Notes: generated from the sequence alone by a model not told the origin. DNA of 64,000 nucleotides from an uncultured Oscillospiraceae bacterium (GCA_900539165.1 UQAZ01000007.1:1-64000); one strand, 5' to 3'. Shown: positions 17,917 through 27,084, numbered from the stretch's first letter. Made by a program: numbers and translations.

Positions 17917-18347
17917 TTGTTACGACCGTTAATTTTCTTGACTAAAACAACAGTAGTTCCGCTGCCGAGTGAAGACACAACATTTACTCTGTCACAAAAC
18001 GACTGCATAACCGTAAATCCGAGTCCCGACCTGTCGGATGAGCCTGTTGTATAAAGAGGAGTCATTGCCTTAGAAACATCCTCAATGCCCATTCCCTTGT
18101 CCTTAATTTTAATTTTAACGAAATCATCATCAAGAATTTGTCCTGTTATGTAAATTTTACCGCAGTTTTCGGAATATGCGTGAACTATACAGTTTGTAAC
18201 TGCTTCGCTGACTGCTGTTTTTAAGTCGGTCAGTTCCTCAATCGTCGGGTCAAGCGGTGTAACAAATGCCGCAACAACAAGTCTGCAAAAGCTTTCGTTT
18301 ACACTTCTGCTGTCAAATGACAGCTTAAATTCATTTTTTATGTTCAT
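17910..18347 (-). CDS. spoIIAB: Anti-sigma-F factor SpoIIAB
   Basis: GHKL-type serine kinase that holds sigma-F inactive and phosphorylates SpoIIAA. The kinase boxes are clear: N box in SEAVTNCIVHAY, G1 box KDKGMGIED, and G2 box GLGFTVMQSF with the lid loop TPLYTTGSSDRSG before it. At about 145 residues the length is normal. ATG 18347 has GGTG 6-7 nt upstream; an ATG four codons earlier is possible. An unusual 119-bp gap separates it from spoIIAA. Confidence 0.93.
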   Translation of the reverse strand: MNIKNEFKLSFDSRSVNESFCRLVVAAFVTPLDPTIEELTDLKTAVSEAVTNCIVHAYSENCGKIYITGQILDDDFVKIKIKDKGMGIEDVSKAMTPLYTTGSSDRSGLGFTVMQSFCDRVNVVSSLGSGTTVVLVKKINGRNKW

Positions 18348-18466
18348 TTTAATCACCATAGCCTTTCAACCTCAAATTATAAATAAATAATCACTTGCTC
18401 TTTTCAAATCGAGCATAGTGTTAAAAAGATTACCCATACCAAAAATATGACAAAGAAATTCTCACA

Positions 18467-18778
18467 TTATTTTTCCTTAATTATTGCTATTGATCCAAGT
18501 CCCGCAAGTTCCATAATCTTTTTTGTTTGCAAGCTTACATTCCTTATTTCAAGCGTACCTTTGAAATTTTGCAGCAGTCTGTATCTGCCCATAACAAGAC
18601 CGATTCCCGAAGAATCCATAAATGAAACATTCATAAAATCCAAAATCAAATGACTTGGCTTTATATAGCTAAGTGCATTATCGATTTTATCTCTTATTCC
18701 CACAGCAGTATGATGGTCAATCTCACCGTAAAGATATGCTATTACCAAATTTCCGCTGGATTCTATTGTTACATTCAC
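18467..18778 (-). CDS. spoIIAA: Anti-sigma-F factor antagonist SpoIIAA
   Basis: STAS-domain protein that, when dephosphorylated, frees sigma-F from SpoIIAB. The phosphoserine loop FMDSSGIGLVMGRY is at about residues 53-66 of this 103-residue protein. I place the start at GTG 18778, which has GGAGTG 6 nt upstream and gives the usual family N-terminus; the ATG further upstream would add 12 residues encoded by the folC terminator hairpin. No sigma-H promoter was recognised in the short upstream region. Confidence 0.9.
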   Translation of the reverse strand: MNVTIESSGNLVIAYLYGEIDHHTAVGIRDKIDNALSYIKPSHLILDFMNVSFMDSSGIGLVMGRYRLLQNFKGTLEIRNVSLQTKKIMELAGLGSIAIIKEK

Positions 18779-18794
18779 GCTAATCACTCCAAAA

Positions 18795-18832
18795 TAAAAA
18801 TACCAATCTGTCAATAGAATAACAGATTGGTA
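18795..18832 (-). terminator. Terminator of the valS-folC operon
   Basis: A perfect 11-bp stem (TACCAATCTGT at 18801-18811 with ACAGATTGGTA at 18822-18832) is followed on the minus strand by TTTTTATTTT. It lies only 17 bp after the folC stop and 17 bp before the spoIIAA start. Confidence 0.85.
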
Positions 18833-18849
18833 AAAAATATTTTGTAAAA

Positions 18850-19944
18850 TTATAGCGATTTAATTAACAAATTTCTGGCTTCTCTTGCCAAAAAGAAAGA
18901 ACCGCAAACAAGTGAAAAATCGTCATACTTATGTGCTGTATTGATTGCTTGTTCAACAGTATTTGTTGCAATAACATCATTACAGAATTTATCTGCAATA
19001 CTTTTAAGTTCAAGAGCAGACATAGAGCGTTCGTTTATAGGTGCTGTCGTAATAATCCTTTTGCAGTAAGGAGCGATTATTCTGAGATAACCCTCAACAT
19101 CCTTATCTCTCATCATACCGATTACGGCTGTAATATTCTTACTTTTTAATCGTGTAGCAAGAGCCTTGGCACCGTCTACATTATGCGCTCCGTCAAGCAT
19201 TATATTGCCGATTATTTCGCACCTTGCAGGCAATGGAGTTGCTTTTTCTGCTTTTTTTGCTCCGAGTATTTCCAGCACGGCATTCGCTACTGCAAGATTG
19301 TTTTTTTGAAAATCCCCTTGCTCGTCAATTTTTATAATCTGAGAAGTTTTACCGATAAACACTTCTTCGCAAAGAGGGTTTGGATAAAGGACACAGGGGC
19401 ATTTTTTTCTGATGATACCGCTTTTTTGCTTTGCTATTTCTTCAAGCGTGTTACCTAAAAAAGCCGTATGGTCAAGTGAAACGGAGGTTATAACCGAAAT
19501 GTTTTTCTTTTCCACATTCGTACTGTCACCCTTACCGCCCATACCGCATTCAACAACTGCGTAATCAACATTGCTGTCTGCAAAATATTTATACATGATT
19601 GCCGTAAGCATTTCAAATTCTGTGCAGTCATTATCACAGTATTGAGTAACATATTTTGCAAAATCGGATTGCGAAATATTATTTGAATTAATTTTTATTT
19701 GTTCAAGATAAGAGTCAACCCAAGGTGATGAAAATAATCCAACCTTATTGCCTGAATCAATGAGTGAATCGGCAATCGTTGCTCCGACAGTCCCTTTACC
19801 GTTAGTTCCCGCTATATGAATTATTTTAATTTTATCCTGTGGGCTTCCCATTTCTTCAAGCAGTTTTAAAATACGCTCAAGCCCCGGCTTAATGCCGAGG
19901 CTTTGCTTATTTAATATTAAGTTTAACGCTTCGTTATAGGTCAT
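18850..19944 (-). CDS. folC: Folylpolyglutamate synthase / dihydrofolate synthase
   Basis: A Mur-ligase-fold enzyme that adds glutamate to folates and may also make dihydrofolate from dihydropteroate. The P-loop HIAGTNGKGTVGA is at about residue 45, then FSSPWVDSYLEQIKIN (substrate loop), VECGMGGKGDSTN, and SVSLDHTAFLGNTLEEIAKQKSGI. The C-terminal domain has IMLDGAHNVDGAKAL. At 364 residues it is shorter than the usual 420-440, mostly in the linker between the two domains. Its start overlaps the valS stop by one base. Confidence 0.92.
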   Translation of the reverse strand: MTYNEALNLILNKQSLGIKPGLERILKLLEEMGSPQDKIKIIHIAGTNGKGTVGATIADSLIDSGNKVGLFSSPWVDSYLEQIKINSNNISQSDFAKYVTQYCDNDCTEFEMLTAIMYKYFADSNVDYAVVECGMGGKGDSTNVEKKNISVITSVSLDHTAFLGNTLEEIAKQKSGIIRKKCPCVLYPNPLCEEVFIGKTSQIIKIDEQGDFQKNNLAVANAVLEILGAKKAEKATPLPARCEIIGNIMLDGAHNVDGAKALATRLKSKNITAVIGMMRDKDVEGYLRIIAPYCKRIITTAPINERSMSALELKSIADKFCNDVIATNTVEQAINTAHKYDDFSLVCGSFFLAREARNLLIKSL

Positions 19945-22571
19945 TACTCAATTTCCTCAATAGACTTTTCGATTTGAGCAATCTTTTCCTCAAGTTTGGC
20001 TGCATCCTCACGATTTTGTGCAACTACCTTTTCGGGTGCTTTATTAACAAATCCCGGGTTGCCAAGCTTTTTATTAATAAATTCAAGCTTGTCCTTAGCT
20101 GCTGCAAGTTCTTTTTCAAGACGCTTTCTTTCAGCTTCAAAATCAACCAAATCGCCGAGAGGAATATATACCTTAGCGTCATTTGTAATAACGGTTACGA
20201 CATTGCCGAGGTCTGCAAAGCTTTCTGCAACATGAACTTCGCTTGCATATGCAAGTCTTTTAACGAACTCAATGCCGCTTTCAAAGGTTGCACCGTCGGA
20301 AGTTTCGATATATACCTTAGCTTTCTTTGAAGGAGGAATGTTCATTTCTGCTCTGCGATTTCTGATAGCTTTAATAGCAGACATAATCTTTTCCATTTCA
20401 GCCTCATCATCTGCAAAGCTGAGTGCGTCGTCATATTTGCACCATTCGGAAATCATAATCGACTCGCTGTCGTGCGGAATAGCCTGATAGATTTCCTCGG
20501 TAATAAACGGCATAAACGGATGAAGAAGCTTCAAAATGTAGGTAAAAACAAACACCAAAACAGCCTTTGCATTTTCTTTAGCCTGCTCGTCATCACCCTG
20601 AAGTCTGATTTTTGCAATTTCGATATACCAATCGCAGTAAACATCCCAAATAAAATCATAAAGCTTTTGAACTGCTATACCGAGTTCGTACTTGTCAAGG
20701 TTATCGGTTACTTCCTTAGCAAGAGAATTTGCCTTAGAAATAATCCACTTATCTTCAATGAGAAGTTCTTTTGGCAGTCCGTTGTACTTATAATCGTCTC
20801 CGAGATACATAAGAACAAATCTTGCGGCATTCCAAAGCTTATTTGCAAAGTTTCTGGACGCCTTAACTCTTTCGTCGGAAAATCTCATATCATTTCCCGG
20901 GGAGTTACCTGTTGCAAGAGTAAATCTGAGTGCGTCTGCACCGTACTCGTCAATAACAAGAAGCGGGTCAATACCGTTGCCGAGAGATTTTGACATCTTT
21001 CTGCCCTGTGCGTCTCGAACAAGACCGTGAATAAGAACTGTATCAAAAGGTACTTGACCGGTTTGCTCAATACCCGAGAACATCATTCTCATAACCCAAA
21101 ACGGAATAATGTCATAGCCTGTAACGAGAGTATTGGTAGGATAATATTTCTTAAAATCTTCTGTTTCTTCCGGCCAGCCGAGAGTAGAAAAAGGCCACAA
21201 TGCGGACGAGAACCAAGTGTCGAGTGTATCGGGGTCCTGATGAATATTCTTACTGCCACACTTAGAACATTGACAAACTTCCTCACGGGAAACGGTAATT
21301 TCTCCACAATCGTCGCAGTACCATGCAGGAATTCTGTGACCCCACCAAAGCTGACGGGAAATGCACCAGTCACGGATATTTTCGAGCCAATGGAAGTAAG
21401 TTTTTTCATATCTCTTCGGGACAAACTTTGTTTCTTCGTTCTTTACCGCTTCAATGGCAGGACCTGCAAGCGGTTTCATATCAACAAACCATTGCTTTGA
21501 AACCTTAGGCTCGATTGTAGTTGAGCAACGATAGCAAGTGCCTACATTATGTGAGTAATCCTCAATTTCAAGCAATGCGCCCTCGTTCTTCAAGTCTTCA
21601 ACAATGACCTTACGAGCCTCGTATCTGTCCATACCGCTGTATTTGCCCCATCCGTTCTTAATGTGAGCATCATCGGTAAGAATGTCTATAACCTCAAGAT
21701 TATGGCGAAGTCCTACTTCAAAGTCATTAGGGTCGTGAGCAGGAGTGATTTTAACAACACCGGTGCCGAATTCAATATCAACATAATCATCTGCAATAAC
21801 AGGAATCTGACGATGAACAATTGGCAAATCAAGCATTTTGCCAACCATATCCTTATATCTCTCATCATTTGGATTTACCGCAACAGCAGTATCGCCAAGC
21901 ATAGTTTCGGGACGGGTTGTTGCAAGTTCAAGATAACCCGAACCGTCAACAAACGGGTATCTTAAATGCCAAAAATGTCCTGCCTGGTCCTCGTATTCAA
22001 CTTCTGCATCAGAAATAGAAGTCTTGCAGTGAGGACACCAGTTTACAATTCTTTCGCCACGGTAGATAAGTCCCTTTTCGTAAAGGTTGTTGAACACCTC
22101 AACAACTGCCTTATTACAGCCCTCATCAAGAGTGAAGCGTTCTCTGTCCCAGTCACAGGATGAGCCTAACTTTTTGAGCTGTTCGATAATTCTACCGCCG
22201 TACTGACGCTTCCATTCCCAAGCACGCTCAAGGAATTTATCTCTTCCCAAATCCTCTTTAGTAAGACCTTCCTTACGCATTGCCTCAACAATCTTTGCTT
22301 CTGTTGCGATAGATGCGTGGTCAGTTCCGGGCAGCCACAATGTGTTGTAGCCGTTCATTCTGTGATAACGAATAAGAATATCCTGAAGTGTGTTATCAAG
22401 AGCGTGTCCCATATGAAGCTGACCTGTAATATTCGGGGGCGGAATAACAATAGTGTAAGGAGTTTTTTCACTCTTTACATCGGCATGAAAATAGCCGTTT
22501 TCCATCCAATATTTATAAATCCTGTCCTCAAAGGCAGACGGATTATACTGTTTTTCTAATTCTTTTGCCAT
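19944..22571 (-). CDS. valS: Valyl-tRNA synthetase
   Basis: Class I aminoacyl-tRNA synthetase that charges tRNA-Val. The HIGH motif appears as PPPNITGQLHMGHALDN (about 45-60), the CP1 editing domain follows (TTRPETMLGDTAVAV), and KMSKSLGNGIDPL marks the second catalytic motif. The anticodon-binding domain and the typical C-terminal coiled coil (DFEAERKRLEKELAAAKDKLEFINKKL) are intact. The 875 residues are full length. AAAGGAAG precedes ATG 22571. Expression is controlled by the T-box leader just upstream. Confidence 0.97.
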   Translation of the reverse strand: MAKELEKQYNPSAFEDRIYKYWMENGYFHADVKSEKTPYTIVIPPPNITGQLHMGHALDNTLQDILIRYHRMNGYNTLWLPGTDHASIATEAKIVEAMRKEGLTKEDLGRDKFLERAWEWKRQYGGRIIEQLKKLGSSCDWDRERFTLDEGCNKAVVEVFNNLYEKGLIYRGERIVNWCPHCKTSISDAEVEYEDQAGHFWHLRYPFVDGSGYLELATTRPETMLGDTAVAVNPNDERYKDMVGKMLDLPIVHRQIPVIADDYVDIEFGTGVVKITPAHDPNDFEVGLRHNLEVIDILTDDAHIKNGWGKYSGMDRYEARKVIVEDLKNEGALLEIEDYSHNVGTCYRCSTTIEPKVSKQWFVDMKPLAGPAIEAVKNEETKFVPKRYEKTYFHWLENIRDWCISRQLWWGHRIPAWYCDDCGEITVSREEVCQCSKCGSKNIHQDPDTLDTWFSSALWPFSTLGWPEETEDFKKYYPTNTLVTGYDIIPFWVMRMMFSGIEQTGQVPFDTVLIHGLVRDAQGRKMSKSLGNGIDPLLVIDEYGADALRFTLATGNSPGNDMRFSDERVKASRNFANKLWNAARFVLMYLGDDYKYNGLPKELLIEDKWIISKANSLAKEVTDNLDKYELGIAVQKLYDFIWDVYCDWYIEIAKIRLQGDDEQAKENAKAVLVFVFTYILKLLHPFMPFITEEIYQAIPHDSESIMISEWCKYDDALSFADDEAEMEKIMSAIKAIRNRRAEMNIPPSKKAKVYIETSDGATFESGIEFVKRLAYASEVHVAESFADLGNVVTVITNDAKVYIPLGDLVDFEAERKRLEKELAAAKDKLEFINKKLGNPGFVNKAPEKVVAQNREDAAKLEEKIAQIEKSIEEIE

Positions 22572-22589
22572 TTACATCTTCCTTTCAAA

Positions 22590-22830
22590 ATAAAAAAACG
22601 CCTCAAAATATGAGACGAAATAACCGTGGTACCACTCAAATTGCATGCCATAAAAGCACGCCGCTTAAATCCTTAACGCAGATATACGGACAAGGCTACT
22701 GTCAGTTCACCCTGTCAGCTCCTGAGTTACCTTCACATTCTTGAAATATCGGTTTTCAGCCGCCACCGACTCTCTGAAAAATCAATAAATGCTACTCCCC
22801 TCAATCACAGCCGATTGAATATTAACAATG
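22590..22830 (-). promoter_or_regulatory. T-box leader of valS
   Basis: The T-box sequence GAGTGGTACCACGG (complement of about 22623-22636) pairs with the CCA end of uncharged tRNA. A terminator, CGTCTCA/TGAGGCG (22599-22617), ends in a T7 run (22592-22598). Upstream, stem I has the AG-bulge/distal-loop pattern (AGAGAGTCGGTGG, then AAAACCGATA). The likely specifier codon is GTA at 22728-22730, a valine codon in the expected place before ACTC. Uncharged tRNA-Val should therefore favour readthrough into valS-folC. Confidence 0.92.
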
Positions 22831-22835
22831 TAAAT

Positions 22836-22864
22836 ATAGTAACAAAGTTTATGTTCTTTGTCAA
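22836..22864 (-). promoter_or_regulatory. Promoter of valS T-box operon
   Basis: On the minus strand, TTGACA (22859-22864), a 17-bp spacer and TACTAT (22836-22841) precede the T-box stem I by about 10 bp. Confidence 0.75.
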
Positions 22865-22939
22865 GCAAAACAATCAAGCAAAATTTTTGATTAGTAATAA
22901 GTAATATATTTACAAGTATATTTATGTAAACTTTGCTCA

Positions 22940-22969
22940 TTGATATTAATAAGACCGTTAAGGTATAAT
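22940..22969 (+). promoter_or_regulatory. Promoter of GPH transporter gene
   Basis: TTGATA (22940-22945), an 18-bp spacer and TATAAT (22964-22969). A 6-bp inverted repeat, TTTACA/TGTAAA (22909-22930), lies just upstream and may be a regulator site. Confidence 0.55.
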
Positions 22970-23018
22970 ATATTTTGTTGGATGTTTTAATGAATACATC
23001 TTGTTAAAGGAGAACGAA

Positions 23019-24371
23019 ATGGAAGAAAGTAAGAAAACCGTTCCATTCGGTATGAAAGACAAAATCGGATATGCGCTCGGTGACTTTGGATGCAATATGA
23101 GCTTTGCGTTTATCAACAATTATCTTATGCTATTTTATGTAACCTGTATGGGAATACAACCAAAGCACTTTGCCGTAATTATAGTTTTAGCAAAGATATT
23201 TGATGCCATAAACGACCCGATTATCGGCGGTCTGTGTGATGCTACAAAACCCGGCAAGGACGGTAAGTTCAAGACATGGATTAAATGGGCAAGCCTCCCT
23301 CTGTTAATTTCGAGCGTCTTGCTTTTCATCTATGTACCAAACGCCGCTTACGGAGTTAAGGTTGCTATGTGTTTAGGTCTTTACTGCATCTGGAGTATAT
23401 CCTACACAAGCGTAAATGTTCCGTACGGCTCTATGCAATCTGTTATAACTGATGTACCCGAGGAAAGAAGCTCATTGTCAACATTCAGAAGCGTAGGCGC
23501 TATGTTTGCACAAGTTCCTATTATGGTTGTTTTACCGCTTTTGGTTTATGATGAAAACGACAATCCGAGAGGAAATCTTTTCTTTGTAATAGTTGCGGTT
23601 ATGGGTATAATCGGCTTTTTTGCATTTATTCTGCTCAGAAAAATGACTACCCAAAGAATTGAGCCGCAAGTACAAGACGAAAAACAAAGCTTTAATTATT
23701 TCAAGACATTCGCTTCGTTCTTTAAGAATCGTCATATGCTCGGCGTGACCATTTCGACCGTTTCTTATTTGGCACTTATGATGACAGTTACAAGTTCAAT
23801 GCAGTACATCTTTATGTGCTACTTTAAGAACACAAAACTTATTTCCATCGCAACAATTATCGCAGGATTGCCCACAGTTTTGGGAATTATCGCTGTTAAA
23901 CCGCTTTCAAAAAAGTTTACAAAAAAGCAGCTTTGCACCTATCCATTTTTAATTTCTGCAATTTGCAGCGGCATTGCAACATTTGTCAGATTTGAAAATC
24001 CTTATATTTGGATTATTCTTGTAGGAATTGCTATGTTCGGCTCGGCATTTTATTTAGTTCTTATCTGGGCTTTGGTTGCCGACTGTATTGATTATCAAGA
24101 AATGAAAACAGGCAGGCGTGAGGAAAGCTCAATTTACGCAACCTATTCCCTGTTCAGAAAAATTGCTCAGGGTCTCGGTGCCGCAATAATCTCGCTCTCA
24201 CTCGGTCTTACGGGCTATAAGGCTGATCTCGGCTCGCTTGAGCAAGCAAGCGGTGTTGCAAACAACATTTACTTTATGACGGGATTTTTACCGTTCATAG
24301 GTTCGCTCATTTGCCTGCTGAGTATGCATTTTCTGTATAAACTCGGTGACGACCCAAAGAAAGAAAAATAA
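23019..24371 (+). CDS. GPH/MelB-family sugar:cation symporter
   Basis: Major-facilitator carrier of the glycoside-pentoside-hexuronide group, probably importing a di- or oligosaccharide with Na+ or H+. The 450-residue protein shows twelve hydrophobic segments, the N-terminal GYALGDFGCNMSFAFINNYLMLFY, and the cation-site motif DAINDPIIGGLCDATKPGKDGKFKTWI. ATG 23019 has AAAGGAG upstream; the TTG at 23001 would add six residues. It stands alone with its own promoter and terminator. The sugar cannot be predicted, but the nearby GH3 and GH51 genes fit a plant-fibre diet. Confidence 0.88.
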   Translation: MEESKKTVPFGMKDKIGYALGDFGCNMSFAFINNYLMLFYVTCMGIQPKHFAVIIVLAKIFDAINDPIIGGLCDATKPGKDGKFKTWIKWASLPLLISSVLLFIYVPNAAYGVKVAMCLGLYCIWSISYTSVNVPYGSMQSVITDVPEERSSLSTFRSVGAMFAQVPIMVVLPLLVYDENDNPRGNLFFVIVAVMGIIGFFAFILLRKMTTQRIEPQVQDEKQSFNYFKTFASFFKNRHMLGVTISTVSYLALMMTVTSSMQYIFMCYFKNTKLISIATIIAGLPTVLGIIAVKPLSKKFTKKQLCTYPFLISAICSGIATFVRFENPYIWIILVGIAMFGSAFYLVLIWALVADCIDYQEMKTGRREESSIYATYSLFRKIAQGLGAAIISLSLGLTGYKADLGSLEQASGVANNIYFMTGFLPFIGSLICLLSMHFLYKLGDDPKKEK

Positions 24372-24384
24372 ACGATAAAAATTA

Positions 24385-24418
24385 AAATCCGTGAGTTCTC
24401 GTACTTGCGGATTTTTTA
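24385..24418 (+). terminator. Rho-independent terminator
   Basis: A stem AAATCCG/CGGATTT (24385-24391 and 24408-24414) followed by TTTTATTT ends the transporter gene. Confidence 0.75.
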
Positions 24419-24424
24419 TTTCCA

Positions 24425-24453
24425 TTGATTTTTTAACCCCTTTGAAATATAAT
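24425..24453 (+). promoter_or_regulatory. Promoter of inositol phosphatase gene
   Basis: TTGATT (24425-24430), a 17-bp spacer and TATAAT (24448-24453), 19 bp before the ATG. Confidence 0.6.
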
Positions 24454-24472
24454 AAGTAAACGAGGTGATACT

Positions 24473-25237
24473 ATGCTTAATCAAATAATTGAAGCAGTAA
24501 AAGAAGCTGTGTTAATTTACAAGCAAGCAGACAACGACTTAGATGTTTGCCAAAAGACATCAAATGTAAATCTTGTCACTAAATATGATAAAAAAATTCA
24601 GGAATTTTTAATTGAAAAGCTAAGCCGAATAACTCCAAATGCGTCATTCTTTTGCGAAGAGGGTGACGACAGAAAGGAATTAACCGACGGCTACTGTTAT
24701 ATAATAGACCCTATTGACGGAACAACAAATTTTATAAAGGGTTTCAATCACAGTGCAATAAGTGTCGGCCTTGCAAAAGATAAAGAGCTTATTATCGGGG
24801 TGGTGGCAGATCCTGATAAGAACAATATTTACTATGCGCAAAAAGGTTGCGGAGCTTACCTAAACGGAAAGAGAATACATGTTTCCGATTGTACTTTAAG
24901 AGAAAGTCTGGTAATGTTTGGCACTTGCCCATATGAACACGAGCTTGCACACGAAACATTTAAGCTTACGGAAAAAGTGTTTTATAAAGCGTTAGAGGTA
25001 AGAAGAAGCGGTTCGGCGGCACTTGATATATGCTATGTTGCATCAGGCAAAGCCGATCTCTATTATGAAATGATTATCAGACCTTGGGATTGGGCAGGAG
25101 CAAGCATAATTTTAACTGAGGCAGGCGGTCTGTATTCAAAAATCGACTCCTCCCCTATCGACCTATCAAAAACGGACTCTTACCTATGCGGTAACATAAA
25201 CAACATCAAGGAATTCAATGAAATATACAACTCTTAA
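24473..25237 (+). CDS. Inositol monophosphatase family protein
   Basis: Mg2+-dependent phosphatase of the inositol monophosphatase/SuhB fold. The metal-binding motifs are complete: FFCEEGDD, IIDPIDGTTNFIKGF and IRPWDWAGASIILTEAGG. At 254 residues the length is typical. GAGGTG lies before ATG 24473. The actual substrate could be inositol phosphate, another sugar phosphate or 3'-phosphoadenosine phosphate; the sequence does not decide. Its 3' end overlaps the next gene by 20 bp, so the two are co-transcribed. Confidence 0.9.
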   Translation: MLNQIIEAVKEAVLIYKQADNDLDVCQKTSNVNLVTKYDKKIQEFLIEKLSRITPNASFFCEEGDDRKELTDGYCYIIDPIDGTTNFIKGFNHSAISVGLAKDKELIIGVVADPDKNNIYYAQKGCGAYLNGKRIHVSDCTLRESLVMFGTCPYEHELAHETFKLTEKVFYKALEVRRSGSAALDICYVASGKADLYYEMIIRPWDWAGASIILTEAGGLYSKIDSSPIDLSKTDSYLCGNINNIKEFNEIYNS

Positions 25238-26093
25238 TTCATATCTTAAAGAAAAATTCGGCTGTAAAGTATATAAAATTTCACTTGACTGCGGCTTCAC
25301 TTGTCCAAACCGTGACGGAACCGTCTCAACAGGCGGTTGTATATTTTGTTCCGAAGGCGGAAGCGGCGATTTTGCAGAAAGCAGAACATTAAGCGTAACC
25401 GAACAAATCGAAAACGGAAAACAAAGGGTAAAGGGAAAAATTAAAAACGGAAAATATATTGCATATTTTCAAGCATTTACTAACACTTACGCAGATACAA
25501 ATCATCTAAGAGAGTTATATACTCAGGCAATAAATCATCCTGACATAATAGCCTTATCTATTGCGACAAGACCGGATTGCTTAGAGCAGGAAAAGGTCGA
25601 ATTACTCGGCGAGCTGAATAAAATCAAACCGATTTTCGTTGAACTCGGGCTTCAAACAATTAATGAAAAGACGGCGAAATATATCAACAGAGGATACACC
25701 CTTGATGTTTATGATAGTGCAGTAGACAGACTTCACGAAAAAGGAATTAATGTGGTAACACACCTCATAATAGGCTTACCGAATGAAAGCAAAGAGGATA
25801 TGCTCAGTTCCGTAAAATATGTGTGCAAAAAGACTGACGGAATAAAGCTTCAGCTTCTTCATATATTGCGTGGCACAAGGCTTGAGAAAGATTATATTGA
25901 CGGAAAATTTGAAGCACTTACTCTCGAAGAATACACGGACATAATTGCAGACTGCGTTAAAGTAATTCCCGAAAAAATTGTAATTCACAGGCTTACAGGT
26001 GACGGAGCAAAAAAGGACTTAATAGCTCCGCTTTGGTCAGCAGATAAAAAAAGAGTTCTTAATACAATTAATAAAAGACTGAGTGAAATTTAA
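25218..26093 (+). CDS. Radical SAM protein, YtqA/TIGR01212 family (MnmL-like)
   Basis: The 291-residue protein carries the family-specific cysteine pattern DCGFTCPNRDGTVSTGGCIFC (about residues 25-45) for the 4Fe-4S cluster, then FQAFTNTYAD and SIATRPDCL. Members of the YtqA group in Bacillus and Streptococcus (named MnmL) act in making mnm5s2U at the tRNA wobble base in organisms without MnmC; that role is plausible here but inferred. The partner methylase MnmM is not adjacent. ATG 25218 has AAGGA upstream inside the preceding gene. Confidence 0.85.
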   Translation: MKYTTLNSYLKEKFGCKVYKISLDCGFTCPNRDGTVSTGGCIFCSEGGSGDFAESRTLSVTEQIENGKQRVKGKIKNGKYIAYFQAFTNTYADTNHLRELYTQAINHPDIIALSIATRPDCLEQEKVELLGELNKIKPIFVELGLQTINEKTAKYINRGYTLDVYDSAVDRLHEKGINVVTHLIIGLPNESKEDMLSSVKYVCKKTDGIKLQLLHILRGTRLEKDYIDGKFEALTLEEYTDIIADCVKVIPEKIVIHRLTGDGAKKDLIAPLWSADKKRVLNTINKRLSEI

Positions 26094-26110
26094 TCACCCA
26101 GTCTTATTTT
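26075..26110. terminator. Bidirectional terminator
   Basis: A 12-bp stem with one mismatch (AAGACTGAGTGA at 26075-26086 with TCACCCAGTCTT at 26094-26105) overlaps the stop codon of the radical SAM gene and ends both it and the convergent endolysin gene. Confidence 0.75.
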
Positions 26111-26762
26111 AATCCCTTAACACACTGTTTGAAGCGACAAAGCCCGCCTTATAATGCTGATTATTTGCATAGCGATAAACGATTATCGGATGACCGTCAC
26201 CACTTCCCTCATAGTAAACACGCTCGTTCTTAAACACAGTTCCGATTTTGTTTTTCAAAACGCTGTCAGCATAAACATCTTGCTCTGATTTCATTTTCGC
26301 ATTACCGTACAAATAGATGGGCGCTCCTTTCAAATTTGATTGATTTTTCGGTCGCAATATACCGTTTACATAAGATGAAGAGTACGGTTTTTCTCTGAGT
26401 GTCATACCCGAATGTGTGTCCCCCTCGTTCTCGTCATAATAATAAATTTTATCATTTGCGTTAGTTCGGGAAACAATAAAAATATGACCTGCAACACCGC
26501 TTGTTCTTACGCCGATATCGCCCGTCTGTAATTCAAAATTCTTGTATTTAGGAACGATAAAATCAAAATTTGAATAAATCTTTTTATATTCATTTCTCTC
26601 ATTCCATATATCCTTTGCATACCTTGGACCGTAAAAACAACCGCTAATGCCTAAAACCTTATCCGCAAAATGATTTACAAGGTCAACACATTGTACTCCG
26701 TATAAAGAATCGTAATCTATTTTTTTGCCAAGATAGCATCTTACATATTCGTCAAATTTCAC
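26109..26762 (-). CDS. CHAP-domain endolysin
   Basis: Probable phage-type peptidoglycan amidase or endopeptidase. The CHAP catalytic Cys is in YGVQCVDLVNHF (about residue 25) and the His in GVAGHIFIVSR (about 90). The C-terminal 70 residues look like an SH3-type wall-binding domain (KIGTVFKNERVYYEG...). There is no signal peptide, as expected when a holin releases it. I take GTG 26762, which overlaps the holin stop as GTGA and has GGGGGA 6 nt upstream. Together with the holin it forms a lysis cassette with no other phage gene around. Confidence 0.8.
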   Translation of the reverse strand: MKFDEYVRCYLGKKIDYDSLYGVQCVDLVNHFADKVLGISGCFYGPRYAKDIWNERNEYKKIYSNFDFIVPKYKNFELQTGDIGVRTSGVAGHIFIVSRTNANDKIYYYDENEGDTHSGMTLREKPYSSSYVNGILRPKNQSNLKGAPIYLYGNAKMKSEQDVYADSVLKNKIGTVFKNERVYYEGSGDGHPIIVYRYANNQHYKAGFVASNSVLRD

Positions 26763-26962
26763 TTGCACTCCCCCTTATCACAAATAGTTTTATATGCTTT
26801 ATTCCCTAATAGATAAGTTGAAATAACAGCCATAACAACAGAAATGGTTTGTATTACCCTGTCGCAATCCCAGTTCCAAATCGGAGAAAGCCCAACAAGC
26901 AAAGCGTTAATTATCGTTAGAGTGTTAAGGCAATATTTAGCAATCTCTTTTAACCTATTCAT
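26759..26962 (-). CDS. Holin-like small membrane protein
   Basis: A 67-residue protein with two hydrophobic segments (about residues 14-30 and 36-55) and a charged C-terminus (KTICDKGECK), the form of a small phage holin. Its gene lies directly before and overlaps the endolysin gene by 4 bp. AGGGTGA precedes ATG 26962. Function is inferred from size, topology and position; no family motif is decisive. Confidence 0.65.
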   Translation of the reverse strand: MNRLKEIAKYCLNTLTIINALLVGLSPIWNWDCDRVIQTISVVMAVISTYLLGNKAYKTICDKGECK

Positions 26963-27084
26963 TAAATCACCCTAATTACAGTTTATATACCATACTATTC
27001 AAATAAAAGATTAATGTTAAATAATACTTTCCTTTTTCATTTATCTTAGTCCAAGAGGCTATAACTTTACCGCCTGCAATAAAA

